Shown here: in pieces, positions 11,558-22,555 of the stretch
How the letters are laid out: the number at the start of each line of letters is the position of its first letter
How positions within the stretch are numbered: position 1 is the first letter of the stretch
Source: Macrocystis pyrifera
Taxonomy: Eukaryota; Sar; Phaeophyceae; Laminariales; Laminariaceae
Assembly (NCBI GenBank): GCA_031763025.1
Contig: JASSKH010000038.1
Span: 3,451,001 to 3,515,000, forward strand
Length of the DNA: 64,000 nucleotides
Direction of reading: 5' to 3'
The notes under the pieces: model-generated
Seen by the model: only the letters and a program-made list of their open reading frames with translations
Told to the model about the DNA's origin: nothing
Database searches by the model: none
Program-made: the position numbers and the translations under genes

Positions 11558-12083
11558 TCATGGCAGCAGCTACAGCATGCGTTTTTTTTAAAGTGGTTGT
11601 GTTTCGTGGTTGATCCACCGCCTTTCGGCAGTCCTGAAGCAGGAAGAGGTATGATGGTACGGACTCGTGACATGGTTGAGTCTGTTGCTTGGGACAAGGC
11701 TACCACTGCTGCTGCTGCTGTTAGGAGTGCAAAGACTTTACTCGTATTTACGTACTTTCCCTGTCTGCTGTAAGGCTGAACATGATGCGAGAGTACGTTC
11801 GCGTTCCATTGCTGCAAAGGTAATTTGAGTTGCTTGATACAATTTGGGCTCAATTCAGAACGGTGGCGTTCAACGCCGACCCAGCTTGAAAGCTAACAGC
11901 AGTAGTACTTGAAATTTAATTTGCAGTTGCTATTAATAACAGATAATAATGAAACACCACCCCCACGAGTTGCGGCGGCATGCATGCGTTGCGCTGTCTG
12001 ATCGGAGAAGTAAACTCCTACCCCGTACGTACATATAGCGTTAAAAAAAATACCAGTTCGTATGGGTTATTGTCGCAGATCTA
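11558..12083. other. Gene-free interval
   Basis: No gene is recognised in this stretch between two M1 MITEs. Confidence 0.4.
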
Positions 12084-12192
12084 TATTACGGGGGTCCATA
12101 GTAAATAGGACCCAATATTGTTGGCAAAAATAGATGAAAATATAGGTTTTTGTGTGTACCGTAGGTCCTATTAACTATGGTCCCCCGTAATA
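12084..12192. mobile_element. MITE family M1, copy 4
   Basis: It runs from TATTACGGGGGTCCATAG to CTATGGTCCCCCGTAATA and is a well-preserved copy with nearly perfect inverted ends. Confidence 0.9.
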
Positions 12193-12816
12193 GTATTTTG
12201 CACCTTGTTTCTTACCAATCTGACCCGAAATATAGGGACAGTTAGAATACAATTATTCAATTCAAACAGCCCTTATATTTTGGGTCAGAGTGGTATATCT
12301 GACTCAACATCACGTGGGCAGAGCGTGGGCACGCCTATCTACAACAAAATGGATGGGTGTGGTCAATGGGAACCAGTCACCCAAACAGCCACCCCCAAAT
12401 TGCTACTAATAATATTAATATTAGTATTGCGGTCCGACCAGTCACCTCTGGTCATGCCCACACCTAAACACGCAGACCCATCCTTTGGCTATTAGGTATG
12501 GCTAAGGCGAGTGATACGATCTTGGTCAGTCGGGGTCAGCTCGCATAGCCGAGTATCAACACTGGCCTAACAGGAGGTGGTGAGATAAAAACTCGTACGA
12601 ACGGCCGAATGAAGCGACTTCGAGCAAGGAAGGGCTGAAAGATACGAGCACCAAGAAGATACATATATAAATCAGGTACGATGAGCTCGAGGTCCAATAC
12701 ATACAACTTGAAGCGCAAGAAAGGAGGACGAAGACGAGGGGCAAGGAAAATCCACAGCAGCAGTCGGTAAAGTGGTCGGTGGTAAACCAACCTGTGCTGC
12801 GGTGCGCCAGCCCACA

Positions 12817-12819
<3 letters not shown>
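12193..12819. other. Gene-free interval
   Basis: No gene is recognised in this stretch, which ends at the T-run of the SINE. Confidence 0.35.
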
Positions 12820-12847
<28 letters not shown>

Positions 12848-13156
12848 CATCACTTTTACTTTCCAGCCCACTCGTAGGAGGTTTTACCCTCGACGATCTT
12901 CTGGACAAGCCGTGGCCACAGGTGTCGTCCCTTCTCCCCCCCGGTACTTGCCTTTATTTTTTGTCGCGCATAGGGTTCAGCATTCCCACTGCTCGTCGAT
13001 TTTCATCGAATGTAGCTAACTCACGCTCTCGCGCTTTCCGCTTATCAATTTTTTATGCAAGAAAAAGTCCCTACGAGCATGCACTCGGTGAGATTTGAAC
13101 CCACGAAATTGATCTTGATAGGCACGCGGACCACCTACCAAGCCACCGGGGCCCCA
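12820..13156 (-). mobile_element. tRNA-headed SINE, copy 1
   Basis: Read on the minus strand, it opens with a tRNA-like head (about 13156 down to 13085) containing GTGGCTTGGTAGG, resembling an A box. The T-arm GTGGG-TTCAAAT-CTCAC has four Watson-Crick pairs plus one G-T, and includes the B box GGTTCAAATCT. A body of about 230 bp follows, ending in a long A tail (a T run at 12820-12847 on the + strand). The body recurs at 52471-52789 and 63695-63918. These are the hallmarks of a Pol III SINE. The head does not fold into a full cloverleaf, so it is not a tRNA gene. Confidence 0.8.
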
Positions 13157-13559
13157 CGCACGAAAAAAGCTCATGGGCACTGGTGTATTCGGACGTCGTG
13201 TAACAAAAGTAGGTTTATTTATTTATTTATTTTTCGGGACATATCATAATGTCTTCTCGCCGTCTTGGAGCCTTTTTTTCGGTCTTCCTAAAAGAAAGCG
13301 CACAGGCAAACGCACTACAGCAGCAGCCGATGTGGCAAACTCATTTGTGGTACGACGGTTCGCCTGCCTAAAAGCCAGTTCAGGTTGGGACCTACGGCTG
13401 TGGAGCACAGCCGCGTGGATGTTCGGAAAAAACGCGTCGTGTACCGGGTAGTATAGGTCGACGTACCCTTTTTCTTTTTCTTTTTTCGCGGTATATTTCT
13501 TCTCGCCCTCTTGTGCTCCTACCGTACGGTATCTTGATCCTTCTTCTGCGAATATACTC
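13157..13559. other. Gene-free interval
   Basis: This stretch lies between the SINE and the LINE 5' repeats. No gene is recognised. It may include part of the LINE 5' untranslated region, whose exact left end I cannot place. Confidence 0.35.
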
Positions 13560-13601
13560 TCCCACCCCCCTCTGTTGACAAACGGAGCAGTTCCTGCACC
13601 T

Positions 13602-14351
13602 CAAAATGCTCGTCGTTCAGCCGGACGCTTCGCCCAGCCGGGGATTTTAAACGGGTCCACACCTGCGAGGACTCAGCAGGCTTACCGGCCTTTGTCCTCC
13701 AGCAACAGTGCTTATATTAGGGTACGGTCTCCTTCCCAGATGACACCGGACACGGTACCGAGATTTAGCGACTCTACTGTTGGCTCTCAGGATGCCCGTC
13801 GCGGAGTCATCAGCTTCGACAGGAGGGGTCTTTTGAGGGAGGGTGTGTCTGCGAGGAGTCAGCAGGGGTGCCGAGCGCCCCTCACCAGTAGTGGTGCTGG
13901 TAGCAGGGCAATACATTGTCTCCCCATACCAACGGGTGCGATGCCGGGCTCTCGGGACTCAAATTGTGGTTATCAAAATGCCCAACATGCAGCAAGCAGG
14001 GCCTTCCGGAGGGGACGCTTGGGGGGACCCACACCTACGGGGAGTCAACAGGGGTACCCGGCGCTTCTCACAGGCGGTTATGCTCAGAGTGAGGTAACGT
14101 CTCCTCGCCCTCTACCGCCAGGTGCAGCACTGACCTCCAGGCACTCGAGTGCGACGTTTCAAGATGCTCGTCGAGCAGTCGGGAGCCTCGTCCGAAGGGG
14201 CCCCTTGGGGGGGCCTACGTCTGCGAGTAGTCAGCGGGGGTGCCGGGCAGCGCTCGGCTGTGGCAGAGCTCATAGTGGAGTAGGACCTCGACCTCCCCCC
14301 TCGCTGCCACCGGGCGCGACAGCGGGTTCACGGGACTCTAGAAACGCCACC
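13602..14351 (+). repeat. Four 186-bp tandem repeats at LINE 5' end
   Basis: Units start at 13602, 13788, 13974 and 14160. Each spans 62 codons, except the last at about 64. Translated in one frame they give repeats opening Q(D/N)A and containing RRG, a TGSQQG-like motif and PGA...SR(D/H)S. Because 186 is a multiple of three, the frame stays open for 299 codons (13575-14474). The position ahead of ORF1 resembles promoter monomers of some LINEs. Whether the open frame is translated is unknown. Confidence 0.8.
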
Positions 14352-14768
14352 CCCAACCCCCCTCCCAGAGAGAAACATGTGAGAGGCGTCGTCAGGAAAG
14401 CAGCGATCCTATGGAAGTTGACTATATTCAGAGGAATATACCTCGAGAGGAAAATCCACCATGTAGGGATATAGCTAGCATGGGGACAAAACGGGGTCAC
14501 CGCCAACCCAACAGCGGTACCGCATCTATAGAGGTTCCAATGGGGCGGCGGCACCACTAGGATCGTCCACAGGTGCGGGAACGGCCACAGGTGAAGGACG
14601 ACGGGACACGACGAGTACACCTGGAGAGGGGCTTATCTCCTCCGGAACGAGGGCGCGCACCCGAATAGCAGCTGCCATCAGCGCACAATCATCGGGTGGG
14701 GGGGGGGGAGGCAGCTCCCCACTGAGCCAGTCCATAGGGCGTCCCCTCAACAGCCAACACTAGCGCGG

Positions 14769-17240
14769 ATGGCGCCGTTGGCAACGTCTTTGCAGCCAGT
14801 ACGTCTGTCGTCGCCGGAAGAATCCCCAGATACGCCTATTAATTGTTCATTGCAGTTGCCGACAACGGAACCGGGGCCACCCCTGACGACCCCCCTTTCC
14901 CTTGGGAGGTCAAGAACACCCGTCATAGAAGGTTTACCGGCACCGGGAGAGGTACAACCCCAGACACCAGGGCTGCGCAGCTACCGCCAATCGACGTGGC
15001 CGCGACAGCGCAACCGACGGTGCTCGGTGTCGTGCCCACTACATCCTCCATCAAGGGGGCCATCTCAACCGTCGATACAGCCTCCTCCAACCATATCGGT
15101 GCTCGTATCGACCCCCCCGACGGCACTGCTACCGTCGCCAGATACCTTTCCGTCCACCAGGCCACCCCAAGCGTCATCGCCAAGCCCGTCACCGTCGCCG
15201 TCGCAGCCACCGTCACCGGTGCTGTCGACAGCTGGCCTCCCTTCGACAGCGGAATCACTTTTGGCACCGGGTATGGTCCTTGCGGTCGAAACACCATCGC
15301 AGGCAGCGGTCAGGACGACACAATCGGCGCTACCAAGGCCGTCACGACCGACGTCCACACGGATGCCGGAAGGAAGTAGTTCGGCACTCGCGCCGACGTC
15401 CGAATTGCCCCCGTCGCCGCTACGGACACCTTCGCCGACGCCCGTAGAAGATCAGCTCCGGGAGGAAGTCGCGGAGGACTGCAGTGTCTGCTACGAGGCC
15501 TTGGGCGCCCCGATGGTACATTTAGGGAGCTGCCCCCATCGACTGCATGTTCCATGCTACGCCGCACTCAGAGTCAGGGCGGGGGCCAATCTGAGGTGTC
15601 CGGCGTGTCGAGCGACCGTAAAGATCAACGAGGCCGACAGGATGGCGCTACCTCAACACAGCAATGAAGTTATGGAAGAGGCGCTGACGATCGCACACGA
15701 AGAGGTTTCGGCTAACGGAGGAGCGGAGGCACTAACAAGGACCACAAGAGGCGAGAGGAGGCGGCGAGTGATATGCAGCATTTGTCACTGTCTGGTTGAG
15801 GCGACGGTTTGCGTACAAGTGGTTTGTTCGTGCAAGGTACACCGCCGTTGTGCTCTAGGATTCTGCGCAGACGCAATTCTCCGAGCCAGGATTTTCGGTG
15901 AGGTACACCAAGTCACGTGCCCAAATCCAGCCCTGCACGAGGAGCAACAAGAGGTAGGCGTACACCTCCTCCTCCAACAAATTCGAGCTCTCGGCAGATC
16001 GGTGGACACGGCGGAAGAAAGCGCCACAAGAGACAGGGTCACCGCTGCCGAGCTCCGCCTCATGGCAAGCCTTCAAATTACTCCAGAAGCGGTGGATTTA
16101 TCAAGGAGCGCCACAAAGCGAGGCGAGGAGGACATACAAGGAGAATGGCGTGACACGACCCCCCAGCCGCAGGCGCAAGCGCCGTGTGGGGCCTGTAACA
16201 GGCACATGGAGGATGACCAGCGGTTTGCTTTTGGTGGCTGGCTCGTTCACAGGAGATGTGCCACAGAAAGCGTGGAGGGGGCAGACGGCAGGGGAGACGA
16301 TCGGTTTGGGGTGGCTATCCCAGGAAGGACAGGAGTGCCACTTCGTAGAACGTTCCGGCTCACGGCAATAGTGCCCAGGCTCCACCTGAGGCACGACCGC
16401 ACTACCGCAGAGCGTGCGCACCAACAGAGACAGTTGGAAACACTGTGGAGATCACTGGAGTCGGGTATCGAGGAGGCCGCGAGCCAGGTTGAAAGGAATC
16501 AGGGCGTGGAAGGGGGATTAGAGGAATCCGACGATTTATGGTGCACATATTGTGGTTGGCCTCTCGATGGTTCTGTTGGGGAGGCAGAAGACAACTACGT
16601 TCGCATACCCGTTCCGTGCGCCCGCGAAGGCTTTGTGCACGTCCACTGCATGTTGGACCGCGCGGAACACCTCGCGAGATGGCATGCAGACCCTAGGCCC
16701 TGCGTTGCGTGTCGCTCGGCGTGGCCGGGCGGAAGCCGACCTTCCCACCCGGCAGAGCTGGTTAGAGGGCTGTCCATGAATGAGCACGGTGGAAGGTGGG
16801 TGGCGGTGAGGGGCGCCCTGCAGTTCGCCGCCCGCGCACAGCGGAGCAACCCCGGACCGAAGCCAACCAGCTACGTCACAACTAGCGCTTTCGGCACGTT
16901 TGAGCTCATGTTACGCGCCCATGGTGAGAGCCCGACCCCCTCGTTCTTGCTGTGCTCCCTGTTTTGCGATGCGCTGGACATGCTTCAAGGTGCATACCTC
17001 GATTTCCCCCGACCGAGGGAATGGGAAGCGGCGGCTGGTCATTACCGTACGCTGTTCGCGGCATATGCCATCCAACCGCAGGACGTCCTGCTCCGACTTC
17101 CAAGTCAAAGACTTTACATCGGACCCCATGTCCAAGAGTATCTGGTAGACCTTGACGCCGAATGTGAAGAACGCCTAGCGAGGTGGAACCTCGGGGTCCA
17201 ACGCGCGATGGAGACGGGTGACGCGCTTCCTCCCTTTTGA
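14769..17240 (+). CDS. LINE ORF1 protein with RING-type zinc fingers
   Basis: This is an 823-residue open frame. Residues 1-230 are rich in Pro, Ser and Thr. A textbook RING-H2 follows at about 238-281 (C-x2-C-x13-C-x-H-x2-H-x2-C-x13-C-x2-C). A second Cys/His cluster at about 335-390 (CSICHC ... CSCKVHRRC) is PHD- or RING-like. A third, small cluster lies at about 471-500 (CGACNRHM ... HRRC). A fourth RING-like cluster at about 591-652 (CTYCGW ... CVACRS) is followed by a 170-residue domain of unknown fold with TPSFLLCSLFCDALDMLQGA. RING-H2 domains usually bind E2 enzymes or other proteins; a ubiquitin-ligase role here is only inferred. The frame was chosen from its first ATG. Its place ahead of a reverse transcriptase ORF makes it LINE ORF1. 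Confidence 0.75.
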   Translation: MAPLATSLQPVRLSSPEESPDTPINCSLQLPTTEPGPPLTTPLSLGRSRTPVIEGLPAPGEVQPQTPGLRSYRQSTWPRQRNRRCSVSCPLHPPSRGPSQPSIQPPPTISVLVSTPPTALLPSPDTFPSTRPPQASSPSPSPSPSQPPSPVLSTAGLPSTAESLLAPGMVLAVETPSQAAVRTTQSALPRPSRPTSTRMPEGSSSALAPTSELPPSPLRTPSPTPVEDQLREEVAEDCSVCYEALGAPMVHLGSCPHRLHVPCYAALRVRAGANLRCPACRATVKINEADRMALPQHSNEVMEEALTIAHEEVSANGGAEALTRTTRGERRRRVICSICHCLVEATVCVQVVCSCKVHRRCALGFCADAILRARIFGEVHQVTCPNPALHEEQQEVGVHLLLQQIRALGRSVDTAEESATRDRVTAAELRLMASLQITPEAVDLSRSATKRGEEDIQGEWRDTTPQPQAQAPCGACNRHMEDDQRFAFGGWLVHRRCATESVEGADGRGDDRFGVAIPGRTGVPLRRTFRLTAIVPRLHLRHDRTTAERAHQQRQLETLWRSLESGIEEAASQVERNQGVEGGLEESDDLWCTYCGWPLDGSVGEAEDNYVRIPVPCAREGFVHVHCMLDRAEHLARWHADPRPCVACRSAWPGGSRPSHPAELVRGLSMNEHGGRWVAVRGALQFAARAQRSNPGPKPTSYVTTSAFGTFELMLRAHGESPTPSFLLCSLFCDALDMLQGAYLDFPRPREWEAAAGHYRTLFAAYAIQPQDVLLRLPSQRLYIGPHVQEYLVDLDAECEERLARWNLGVQRAMETGDALPPF

Positions 17241-17378
17241 CGGCGGTGGCAACCACGTCGGAGAGAACGGACGGGCGCCGGAGAGTGACCGGTTACAGAT
17301 GGGACCGATTGGACAGGGAGGTGACAACAGGAGTGCAGTAGAAAGGCGTCAGAATTCGGGAACAGGGGCGCCTCTCCC

Positions 17379-18110
17379 TACACGTACTGCGGGCGGGCTC
17401 TAGGGGAATCTACTGGAGATTTGGCGGTAGACTCTTTTTGGGCATCCATTCCGTGCCCCCACGGAGAGCAAGTGCATGCCCGGTGCATGGTGGATCGTGC
17501 GGAACGCCTCGCGAGTGGGCAAGCAGACCCACAGCCATGCGCTGCGTGTCGCTCTGAATGGCCGGCAAGAAACCGGCCGCCCCATCCAGTGGAGCTGGCT
17601 GAGGACCTTCCAAGGCCACGGTTAGGGGGAAGGTGGTCTGCGGTAGCAGGAGCCCTGCAGTTCGCAGAACTCTTGGAGGAGGACGCCCCCCCGCTGGAGC
17701 CGGCCAGTTACATCACGACTGGTTACCAAAATACCTGGGAAGAGATGGGGAGGACCCATGGGGGAAGTCCAACCTCTTCGTTCCTGTTATGCACCCTGTT
17801 AAGCGATGCTCTGCCCCAGGGGGCCTACCTCGACTTCCCCGACCGAGGGAATGGCGAGCGGCAGCCGGTCACTACCGTGAGGTTTTCGCCGCGTACGGTA
17901 TCGGACCGCAGGACATCGTGCTCCGGTTCCAGATCGGAGGATCTACATCCTACCCCTTGCCCAAGAGTTTCTGGCGGGCCTCGACTCCACATGGGAAGAC
18001 CGGGTGACGAGGTGGACCCTAGGGGCGGACCGAAACGCGCTGGAAGCAGGGGAGGCGCTGCCTCCTTTTCCGACGGAGGCGGGGACCCTAGGGTCCATAA
18101 ACATGTTTGA
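17379..18110 (+). pseudogene. Tandem duplicate of ORF1 C-terminal RING module
   Basis: This segment repeats about 16542-17275 at an offset of about 835 bp. The translated segment keeps CPHGEQVHARC, CAACRSEWPA, GGRWSAVAGALQFAEL and SPTSSFLLCTLLSDALPQGAYLDFP, close to the first unit. The first Cys of the finger reads Tyr here (YTYCG against CTYCG). Frame changes follow near the end. It lies after the ORF1 stop at 17240, so it would need read-through or its own start. It is most likely a decayed duplicate. Confidence 0.7.
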
Positions 18111-18154
18111 GCCAAGGAACGCGCTGTCTCCTTCTCCGACGGCGGCGGGGGCAA

Positions 18155-18612
18155 CAGCGAAAGGAACGGACCTGGCACTGGAGAGTGGCCCGTTTGCAGC
18201 GGGGGTGACGCTATCAGTAGGAGAGGCTCCAGTGTCTGAAGGCGACCCGCGAGTAAGGCGGAAGGCAGAGCCAGAAGATGCTGGTTATGTTGCCGCGGAG
18301 AACTTTCGCACTGCCGGCGATGGGGATACCACGGCACCGGGACACTTGTCTCCCCTCCCGAGACAGTCCAACGCCACTCCAAGGCGGGAGCCACAACGGA
18401 AGGGACGGACCCGGCGCGGGAGAGCAACCCTTTAGCAGCGGGAGTGACACCACCGAAAAGTGAAGCCCCATCGCCAGAAGGCGAACAGGGGGTAAGAGGG
18501 CAGGCGGAGCCAGGACATGCTGCTTCGGTAGCCCCGGAGAACCTCCACACGGCAAGGGACAGGGAGGTCACGGCGCCGGGACGCTCGCCCCCCCCCTCTG
18601 ACAAATCCCAGC
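18155..18612 (+). repeat. Two ~215-245-bp tandem repeats in LINE linker
   Basis: Two units share GAGAG..CCCGTTTGCAGCGG, GAAGGCGA, GGCGGAGCCAG and GGCACCGGGACGCT-like motifs in the same order. The other long copy has G-rich tandem units at the matching place (44988-45660), so a repeat-built linker between ORF1 and ORF2 seems to be a property of the family. Confidence 0.6.
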
Positions 18613-18846
18613 ATCACCCCGGCAACAACTGGAGCAACTGCGTCCACGCCCACCGGCGCAGTAGGGAGTGGGGGGAGCGCAAGAGGCAGGCGAGGTCGAC
18701 CGCGCGGATTTGGAAGGGGATCACGAGCTGCGATAAGTGGAAAAGCGGCCGCCACGAGCCGGGGGAGAATCTCTCGACCCGGGAGCGGTGAGCCGCCCCT
18801 GGCCCCTGGCGAGGAAGGGGGTGGCGATGGAGGGAGTGAACTTCGC

Positions 18847-21800
18847 ATGGAAGGAAGGGACGGAGAAGGAGGAGGTCCTGCACCAGGGAGCGTATCGCAA
18901 TTTCGCGCTTTCATCGCAGACGACCAAAGCGGTACGACCTGCGGGGGTTGCAGGGCAACGATTGCTTGGGAACACCGAGTGGTGGGGTCACCTTGTGGAC
19001 GCCAACATGCAATGCTTGCGCGGTGCGTGGTGAATGCAGCCAGGCGAGGCGGGGCGCAGGCGCCGCTGCTCTGCGGCGCTAGGGGATGAACAGTTCGTCA
19101 TGGAAGACGGGAAGCACTAGAAGCGGCAGTTCAGGCAGACCTCGGACTGCGCGTTACGGCAGCAGGACTCGGAGGGAGACCTGAAAACCGCGAGGATGGG
19201 CGCCGGGATGGGGATCGCAGGACCACTCGACGATGTTCCCCTTGAGGACCTCCAACAACGCTTCGTCACTGTTATTAAAGTGCAGTGAAGGTTGGCTACT
19301 TCCCACGCCAAGCTTCTCACCCACGTGCTTGGCCTCCTTAACCACGCCCTGGGAGAGCATCGCCCAAACAGACAGTCGGAGACGTCGACCTCACTCTTGA
19401 GATCAATCAAGCTGTGGTACATCCCCCCGGCTCTACTGCACTCGCAGGGGGGCCGAGTGAAGCGGCGCGAGAGGTTCGCGTCAGTCGAATGCAGTGATCT
19501 CACCCTTCTACTCCTGTGGTTAATGGAGTATACCCGTCAAACATCGACAACACAGAGTGGTCAAGCTCGCGAAGTGACGGACGCTGATTCGTTCAAGAGG
19601 GCGTCATCGGTATGCCGCCATCCAGGGGGGGTGACTGTCGCAGCACGCAGCCTCCTCGCGGAACTGCGCACGCCGGGGAGCGAGGAAACGTGGGAGCCAG
19701 TGAAAGCAAGTTCCCGGAGGAGGATCAGACCGCTGTCTCCGAAGCAGTAGCGGCAGCGGTGGTAGCAAGTTCTTCAGACCCGGAGGAAGGGAGTGGCCCC
19801 AAGTGGCGCCCGGAGGAAGAATTCGACCCACAGGTGGCCTTCGAGGTTACGAACTCTCGCAACGCGCTATCAGGCGCAGGAAGCGATGGCTTGCGCTTTT
19901 CGTACATGCAGGCAATTGTCAGGACTGGCATTGGGCGCGCAAAATTCGGGGCTGGCATTGAAGCCTTCTGGAGAAGAATTATCGACGATCCAAACGCCTT
20001 TCCGCCGGAACTCTGGCAGCTTTTCCAGCACTCCAACCTCACTACCTCGGGTGAAAAATGCCGCCCCGTCTGCGTAGGGATGACATGGAGACGCCTTCTC
20101 ACAGCCGGGACAATGCGGCAGTGGTGACCACGACTGGAGGAGACCAACCGCGGGGCGAGACAGCTTGGAGTCGGAGTACGCGGGGGAGAGAAGCAGGTAG
20201 CGTTACGCGCCCGGGTACACCACGAGGCAAAAAAACTGGCTGATTCTCACAGACTGCTCAAACGCCTTCAACATGGTGAAACAGACTGCTGTACTTGCAG
20301 AGGTAGCCACCTGCGCGCCTGCGCTTACGCCGTTCGCGACAAAGTGTTACGGGGAAAGAACTGTTCCCGTGTTCTTCCAGATGGAATCGGGAGAAAGGCG
20401 CAAGATTGAATGCTCCAGTGGGGTACAGCAAGGGGATGCCATGGGGCCGGCGTTGTTCTGCATGCCTCTCTTACCAGTGCTGAAGCGGACCCGAGCGGAG
20501 TTCGAGCCAAAAGGAGTAGAGGCATTCACCTACCTAGACGACATCAGCATCGAAATGATGGAAATCACAACCGATACTTTGGAAGTTGTGCCCTTCCTAC
20601 AGCGTGAGCTGTCCAACATTGGCATTGCAATCAATCCGAGCAAAACGGTTGCCTTGCCCCCGAAGGGGCACGAACCTACGCCGGAACAAGTCGCCCTTCT
20701 TGAAGGTATTGGCGTCCGCATCGCGGAACGGGGTGGGGTAAAGGTGGTTGGGTTCCCGTCGGTACTGACGAATAAGCGATCGAGAGGGCAATGGGGATAG
20801 TCCAAAACGGGGGAGCGAAACAACTCGCGCGGATGCTACCGCGCATGCCAGACGAACAAGCAGCCAACCTGATCGCCACCGACTCTATGGTGCAACGGAC
20901 CGCCTATATAGAAAGAGTGATGGACCCGGAACTGTCCCTGCCCGCATGCCTAAAAGCAGACGGCAACGCGATGTGGATGCTGGAGAAATTGCTTGATCTC
21001 CCGGGGACAGCAGAAAAAACGTCGTTCTTCGAGAACGGGTGCCCAACAAAATCAGTTGGTCTTGCAGCCCTACCAACAGGCGCAGGCAAGACTGACCACG
21101 GGGGGCGGAGGGTTTGGACTGTCGTCGGCTGAAGCCCGGAGGATGTCAGCGTCCGTCGGAAGCTTGGTGGCGACGGCGCCGGAGGTGCTTTCCGACCTGT
21201 CCGGCGCTATAGGGGACAAAGTCCGGAGGGAGCTCCCCGATCCAGACCTCGTCCGGCGCATTTGGAACAGCAGTTCAGGGACCTCCGCGATGTGCATGGG
21301 GTTTCAGAAGAAGCCATGGCAAACATCGTGCCGGAAAGCTGGCGGGATAGAGTATTCCGAGGAGGAGAGCAAGAGGCCTCAGGGCGGTCGTGTTGTCGGC
21401 ATACGATGCCGAATCTATCAGCTCCAGCAAAGCGCAGCATATACTGGGGAAGCTGGTAAACCGAGTCCCTTATGAGAGATACGTTGCTTCACTGGACCAG
21501 CTCCCCGTCGAGACGACGACCCAGCGAGGGTAACCCACAAGAAGAGAAAGAGTCGAGGGGTCTGGCCAAGACCCGGCAATGGAGCCTATCGGGACCAGGG
21601 GCTACTGCATTCCTAAGGGCGAGACTCGGCCAGAGTCATCCCACCGCCAGAGTTCGTGGCTGCGGGACGGCGGTTTTTGGGGATTGAGGAGTTCCTGGCG
21701 GCAAGGGGCCCCTGCTGCTGTGCAGCGGAAGCTAATACGCGGCATGCACGATTATGTCATCGGTCGGGCGCGCAAGTAAACCAGCACCAGCCTCTGGTGC

Positions 21801-22320
21801 GCGTGCGTGCTCTCCCGCACCTTTAAGAGGATGTCCATCCGTCACCAAACGGAAAACAGAGCCCCCTTCCACGCAAACAGGGATCTCCGCATGCACATCG
21901 TCATCGAGGCAGGAGGACTTCGAGATGTTACGGCATCAGATTGTCGCAATAAAGCGATACTCCTCGACGTCACGTATGCGGGCCCACAAGCGGGGATCCA
22001 CATGCGGGCAGGCAGCGCTGACCGAGAAGGATCAGCTGCCTCCACTGCTGAGGCGCGCAAGCGCAGTCACTACGCTCGTCCGGGACAGATGTCCTTCGAC
22101 GAGCGCAGCTACAAACTCGCCACCCTCGCGGTGGAAAGCTTTGGGTGCCTCGGAAAGGAAGGCAGCGATCTAATTGATCAGTTGGCGGCAAGTATTGTCG
22201 GAGGGACGGACGGATCGTCCCTGGTGCGGAAAGGCGTCTGCAAAGAACGCCTCTTCCAGATAATCTCGGTGACCACACAGGTCGCGATTTCGCGCCGAGC
22301 ACATAGGTAAAGGGACCACC
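18847..22320 (+). pseudogene. LINE ORF2: reverse transcriptase + RLE, copy A
   Basis: An N-terminal Cys/His cluster (CGGCRATI ... CGRQHAMLARC, about 18937-19080) is followed by a pre-RT region (LWYIPPALLHS). Reverse transcriptase motifs come next: GSDGLRFSYMQ, CRPVCVGMTWRRL, motif A LTDCSNAFNMV (near 20250), motif B SSGVQQGDAMGPALF and motif C FTYLDDISI (near 20540). The C-terminal part has DLRMHIVIEAG, ILLDVTYAGPQ and EARKRSHYA, the D...D-x-T...K...Y pattern of the restriction-like endonuclease of R2/NeSL-type LINEs. The expected metal-site Asp of RMDI reads His here. The reading frame changes several times (near 19750, 20130, 20790, 21080 and 21480), so no full protein can be made. Confidence 0.85.
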
Positions 22321-22555
22321 AGGCCGCTAGGGGAAGGGAGGAAGAAGCCGGAGGAATGCGACCAATGACGTGGGGATGGAACGTTGATGAGGAATAGGAT
22401 ATACTATACCGGTAGCTAAAATGAAATGATGTTGGCAATGGAAATTGGGAAGCGGCTGGCAGAGAAGCGCATGAAGGATACTACTGATTCACGGAAGGAT
22501 ATTCGGTTTATATAGGAACGGCATCTATGCTATATTGTCGGAAGGCAAGCATAAT

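Larger units (their letters stand above)
13560..22555 (+). mobile_element. RLE-type LINE with RING fingers, copy A (longest)
   Basis: This roughly 9-kb non-LTR retrotransposon reads left to right. It carries 186-bp tandem repeats (13602-14351), ORF1 with several zinc fingers (14769-17240), a duplicated ORF1 module (to about 18110) and 215-bp tandem repeats (18155-18610). ORF2 follows with an N-terminal finger, reverse transcriptase, CCHC knuckle region and restriction-like endonuclease (18847-22320). The 3' end finishes near TATTGTCGGAAGGCAAGC. ORF2 is broken by several frameshifts, so the copy is inactive. Related copies at 38945-40670 and 43790-49690 confirm the order and the 3' end. The left boundary is approximate. 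Confidence 0.8.

Noticed and set aside
13575-14474. 299-codon repeat frame as an independent host gene
   Set aside because: It is made of tandem 186-bp monomers placed at the LINE 5' end; coding is possible but not supported, so it is listed as a repeat.
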